From Talpa occidentalis (taxonomy: Eukaryota > Chordata > Mammalia > Eulipotyphla > Talpidae): a DNA stretch of 64,000 nucleotides. The stretch lies in assembly GCF_014898055.3 (NCBI RefSeq), contig NW_023604295.1, forward strand, positions 70,830,301 to 70,894,300, read 5' to 3'. This document shows positions 59,575-64,000 of this stretch, piece after piece (the stretch's first letter is position 1; every line of letters begins with the position of its first letter). Made by a program: the position numbers and the translations under genes. The notes below the pieces were generated by a model that was not told the origin of the DNA, searched no databases, and saw only the letters and a program-made list of their open reading frames with translations.

Positions 59575-59820
59575 CATGCTTACGAGAACTGGGGTATAGG
59601 CCAGAGGTGGGGCAGGGAAAGGATTCCCCAGAGACATAGTGGGGAACAGAACAGGCAGACTAACTGAAATACACTGCTGAGGGGAGCAGCGGGTGAGTCA
59701 GGAGAGGTCTGCTGCGCCATGTGGGTAGCTCCCTGGCTGGGGATTGAACTCGTGCTGCAGTGGCTGTGGATTGCTTCATAGGTTGCATCTTAACCCCTTG
59801 TGCCACCCAGCAGGGAGGCC
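59543..59820 (-). mobile_element. tRNA-Glu-derived SINE, type B
   Basis: Reverse-strand full-length copy. TSD CCTTAACGAGAG (59531-59542) against CCTTAAGGAGAG (59821-59832), one mismatch. Tail complement AATTTATTTATTCATGC. Confidence 0.92.
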
Positions 59821-59832
59821 CCTTAAGGAGAG

Positions 59833-61562
59833 TTTCTTTATAGAACTAAGTGTTGTTTTCCTGGGGTAGTGCCAAACCTTCATTAAGGACTTCTTTGTGG
59901 AAACAAACTCCTGGTTCATGGTCTGCCTTTCTAAGCATCAGTGATAGGACCTAGTTAGGTTGATAACATCTTTCTATACTATTATGTATTTATGTATCAC
60001 ACAGATATTAAATTTAATTTTGTGTCATGTACTTTAAAATCATAGCCTAGTATATGTTTTAATATTCTAAGTTTAATACTCCTGAAAGATATTTTAAAAA
60101 TGGGGGAAACATTATACATTATTTTTTGTGTTAATTTTTAATATATCATCACATTTCTGGGTCAAATATGTATACAAACTCCTGCTATGCTTATATAAGT
60201 CACACGTGAGGTTATGATTTTGGTAGGCTTAGATTGTGATTAAAGTATTTTTCAAAACTCTGTAAATAAGTTGAAAATGGCTGTAGGCCTTGTTTCTAAG
60301 AAGTGCCAGTTGTCTAGATGCATAAAGAATGTCACTGAAAACAAACCCTGGACCCCTCACTGGAAAGGACTGCTTTTTCCAATATTATCCATGATAGATC
60401 CAGTGTGACTTTTAAAGTAATATTAAATTTTTTTTAACAGCTTGAACAAAGATCATCAGATTAAAAAAAAAAAAAAACAAAAAAAAAGATGCCTTTGGGT
60501 AATTAGGAATTCAATAACCGTGTGGATACCTACAGAGCTGGCAAGCCCTTTCTATTCTTGTTTTACCATACTTCATAGAAAAGTTCCCAAGATGTTTTAA
60601 GCTATTACCTTACTTCTTGACTGGGTAAACTGGCATGTCAACTGGATTTAAAATAAATCTTTCACCCTCTCCTCTCTGACTTACATCTCCTTGTTTCTTA
60701 AGCATTTTGACTTTTGTGGTGGTTAATAATTCTTCAAAGCTAAACCAGCTTGTCTTCATTGATTCCTTTCCCCATCAGATGTTCTTGTTGCTCTCCTGTG
60801 TTTTTGGGGGGTTGTTTCTGTGAACCATTATGGCCTTAAGGTGATCAAACTTGAAAGGAAGGGGAAATGAATGCTTGAATTTTCTACTAAATAAAAACAA
60901 ACCTGGCTTTCTATTGTGCTGTGTCTGCCTTTTGCTTTCCACTGGGTTTTATTTCTTTCCTTGGTCTTTACATTCTTTTCCAGGTTTCAGTTTTTATTTT
61001 TTCCTTCTCCTCCTCTATGTTTTATCTGTTCCAGAAAGAATTGTACAGTGATCTGACTGACATGCGTAGCTTTCCTTTTCTGCAATGCTGAGCCAGGTCA
61101 AGCATTTATTTTATGTTTGTCTTTTTTGCTTTCAATAGCTTGAAGCCAATACAGCCTTGTTTGATTTGACAACTGCTTTCAGAAGTATATCTAGTAGAAA
61201 GCAATTTTGCAAAATCAGCCGAGACCCGAGACTTTTGAGGGTTCCGTGTTGTTGAATCCTATTTAGTCACTAAAGAAATCAGACAATGAAAACATTGGAA
61301 CCTGAAGCTGAAAATTCAGGTATATGATATTTACACGTTTTAAAAATAAGTCCAGAAACTCTGCCATCATTGCCAGAACAAAGAGGTACTTTTTTTTTTT
61401 AATAAACACACATACAAACACACACTCAGCATTTTTATGAGTTACTGATGGTAACTTTCACTAAATTTTACTCATATTGAAAACACAGGATGAGAGGAGT
61501 GTGATTTATTCCAGTTCTGTCAATCTTAGAGCTGATTCTCAATTTTGCTTATATGATTATTT
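59833..61562. other. AT-rich non-coding stretch
   Basis: No gene recognised. An A-rich tract lies at 60463-60488. 61030-61260 is unidentified, more complex sequence. Confidence 0.4.
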
Positions 61563-61582
61563 TGTGTGTGTGTGTGTGTGTG
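61563..61582. repeat. (TG)n microsatellite
   Basis: Pure GT/TG run of about 10 units. Confidence 0.9.
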
Positions 61583-61700
61583 CATGAGTGAGTTAAGTAT
61601 TTTCATTTTCTCTGTTCCCACTGTTAGCATTTGAATATTTAACACCAGCCCCTTATCACAAGGTACCAAAAACTCATAATTAGATTTCCCCATTCTAATT

Positions 61701-61876
61701 TCTCATCTCATCAATGCTAAAATATTTCTTTAAAAAATAGAAACATTTTTACATATTTTCATTGCTTGGGAGCTTTCATTTAAGTATTCTCATCTCATCA
61801 ATGCTAAAATATTTCTTTAAAAAAATAGAAACATTTTTATATATTTTCATTGCTTGGGAGCTTTCATAGAAGTATT
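61701..61876. repeat. 87-bp tandem duplication
   Basis: The block starting TCTCATCTCATCAATGCTAA at 61701 is repeated head to tail from 61788. Copies differ by one A in an A run, ACATATT against ATATATT, and a few bases at the end. Confidence 0.95.
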
Positions 61877-62630
61877 TAAAGGCAGAATAGTCTTGGATCA
61901 AGACTTGAAGGGTGCAGATACTAGGAGTTAAATAGAAGAGAAAGAGAGGGTGAAGAGATTGATAAGGAGAAGTCAAAGAAAGTTGGGAAATATCTCTAAG
62001 GAGCCAAGAGAGAACACATAAGGACAGGTTAGCTAGGAAGACAGATTGTGGAGGGAAGTAGGAAAAGGAAAGGAAACTTCAGACAAAGTCAAGGTACCTA
62101 ATTGAGAGGCACAAGTAGGTTGGGGGACTTAAACTAGTCCTGCAGAGCTGAAGGAAAGGAAACCTTCGAGCAATTCCAGAAACATGCTGGAGCAGGTGAA
62201 GAGGCATCAGTTTATGAGACTATACTTCACATTCTAACAAATTTGACCTTTGGAAAAAGCTATTTGAAATCTGATAGTAGACATTAGGCAAGGACACCTC
62301 CCTGATGTATGTTTTATAACAAAACCCCTGGAAACTTTGAGGAAGAGAGGTTTGAAAAGAAAGAAGGGAGACCAAATTTTAGGAATTTAGTCAATGAAGA
62401 AGCTCAAAATGAAGATGTTAGGGCTGGGTATAGAGAAGGATAAGATTGAGATATAAAGGGGGATACAAAGATCAAAATTTGGAAATGGGGATTGCAAGAA
62501 ATTCTGGGATATTTTTTAGGTTTGATCTTTGAGGAATTTCAAGTTTTATGGTGACATTAACTCAAATGAGGAGAATAAGAGAAGACTGAGGAAAGGAAAA
62601 AAAAAAACTTTCATTTAATTTATATTCCCC
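61877..62630. repeat. Purine-rich ancient repeat-like segment
   Basis: The plus strand is strongly A/G-biased (for example AGAAGAGAAAGAGAGGG at 61936) and has the texture of the same old repeat class as 4380-5100. Not assigned. Confidence 0.35.
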
Positions 62631-63083
62631 ATCCCACTAAATTTAGTATGTATTCACTTTCAAAACCTTCACTCAACAGATTTCATCTTAACTATTCAAA
62701 GTTATTTCAAATATTACATTTGTTATATCAATTTAATTCCCTTCTTAATCTAGGCATAGACCTTCTCATTTTGCATTCACACATCCATGAATCCTGTTCC
62801 ATTTACCTGGAGATTCTTTGTCCAACATCCTGCAAACTAAATCCTATATACTCCCATACCTCTCACAAAATTTCTATGTAATCCTTCTGACAACTTCTTT
62901 TTCTATTAATCCTAACCTTACTAAATATCTAGTTATAACAGTTGAGCTAAAAAACAAAGAAAATTTATTTCTATGCATTGCTCCTGATTACTATAAGTGC
63001 TTCTTGAGTCTACAAATACATTTTATGCTCTTTGAAATAGCATCCTGATGTCCTACAATTTTGTCCATAGGTTTATCTATAGC

Positions 63084-63086
<3 letters not shown>
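62631..63086. other. AT-rich non-coding stretch
   Basis: Frames at 62648-63048 carry no domain, and I see nothing else. Confidence 0.4.

Positions 63087-63162
<76 letters not shown>
63087..63162. repeat. (CT)n microsatellite
   Basis: About 38 CT/TC units with one interruption (TTT) near 63151. Frames across it on both strands are repeat translations (SL and RE dipeptides). Confidence 0.97.
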
Positions 63163-64000
63163 CTACAGATTTTGCTAAAGGGAATAGGCATACCAATTAT
63201 AATATAATCTACTCATTTAAAATAACTTTTTTAAATATCTCAATTGTTTCTCACATAATTTGTGTCTAGCAAGTATTACCAGTAACATTTTGCAACTTAG
63301 AAGACAGAGTCTGAAAGAAATTGAATAAATTGCCAAAGGTCAGGCTTAGTACTTAACCAGTACTAACTTCCAAGTAATTATCTTGGAAAAAAAGACAGCC
63401 CATAGTGTCCATTGGGACAAAAAGTTAATTGTGGCTAGTTTTCCCTGAGACTTCATTGTAGGCACTTTAAGCATTAATATTAATTTCTTTAAAATTCCAA
63501 TATATCAAGTCTAAAACATATTATCCCTTTTCTTCTTCATCCCTTACCCTAAGGCAAAGTCTGGGGCACATTATTTCTCTTTGTTTTCTACAATGTCTGA
63601 CAACAAAGTGGAATGACAAGTGTAAAATATTAAAGAAAGATAGGTTCTCTATAAGGCTTGAACATTTTGTGTTTTCCAGTTGTCTGAAATTTGTGCCAAA
63701 ATTTTAGTCCTGAGTGTAGGAAGTAAGGATACACCAGACAACAGCATCTCAGCATCAGTGGACAAGCTAGCAATAAAAGTTATAAGAAAAACTGAGGAGC
63801 TGTTTGGCTGACAAAGAGTTCAATGGGAGCTTGACATTGAACTGAAATGTATGTGTATCAGCTCAGCTGGAGAAAGATGTGTGGGAAGAGCTTTTGATAG
63901 CTTCCTGCTCCCTAGGGAATGACATAGGGATTATCCATTTTTACAGTATAAAGCTACTATGAAAGCAGATTCCTTATATCCTGTAACATTTGACTAAATG
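63163..64000. other. AT-rich non-coding stretch to window end
   Basis: I see no gene or nameable repeat. Confidence 0.4.

Noticed and set aside
63048..63269. Serine-leucine-rich and arginine-glutamate-rich frames
   Set aside because: They are translations of the CT microsatellite in two directions.

Overview
The window is AT-rich, repeat-dense mammalian DNA, either intergenic or deep intronic. I find no intact protein-coding gene, no exon I can defend, no tRNA or rRNA gene and no CRISPR array. The longest open frames are about 90-150 codons. Those I could explain lie in SINEs, solo LTRs, LINE remnants or microsatellites.

The dominant signal is one SINE family with 25 recognisable copies (12 on +, 13 on -). 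It has a tRNA-Glu-like head (TCCCTGGTGG start, A box TGGCGCAGCGG, B box GGTTCGATCC), a roughly 170-bp unrelated body and an (AAAT)n-TCTT-poly(A) tail. A tRNA-Glu-type head with a CHR-like TCCCACATGG stretch after the B box points to a cetartiodactyl. I see no pig PRE-1, camelid VIC, bovine BovB or classic cetacean CHR-1 body. A hippopotamus-like or other less-sampled cetartiodactyl lineage is my best guess, held with low to moderate confidence. There are two subfamilies. Type A has GAGCGCTGGGTTGCGAAGCTGCC in the head and CCCAGTGCTTGTATAAAT before the tail. Type B has a TTAAGCACAGCACTATGAAG-like head and CCCAGTTCTTGTATGCATAA. Most copies sit between perfect or near-perfect target-site duplications (TSDs), so many are young.

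Layout: 1-12 kb holds an antisense L1 ORF2 fragment, four SINEs, an ancient repeat and a long AT-rich stretch with a CA microsatellite, hairpins and one unusual inverted-repeat segment near 9.4 kb. 12-23 kb holds a head-only SINE, an old antisense L1 and a same-strand cluster of three SINEs. 23-34 kb has a TATC microsatellite, hAT-like DNA-transposon remnants, L2 remnants and a SINE with a compound tail. 34-42 kb has an interrupted MaLR-like repeat, MIRs and SINEs, two of them facing each other. 42-49 kb has a 21-bp perfect hairpin, an L1 with an internal TA microsatellite and further L1 fragments. At 49.3-51.7 kb two solo LTRs of one endogenous-retrovirus family lie in opposite orientation, each with its own perfect 5-bp TSD. 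52-64 kb has further SINEs, L1/LTR-like relics, an 87-bp tandem duplication and a CT microsatellite.

No genes work together here. The interest lies in how the mobile elements inserted and varied: the SINE family, its altered tails and truncations, and the paired solo LTRs. Repeat-family names for ancient elements are recalled by sequence resemblance and were not checked by search.
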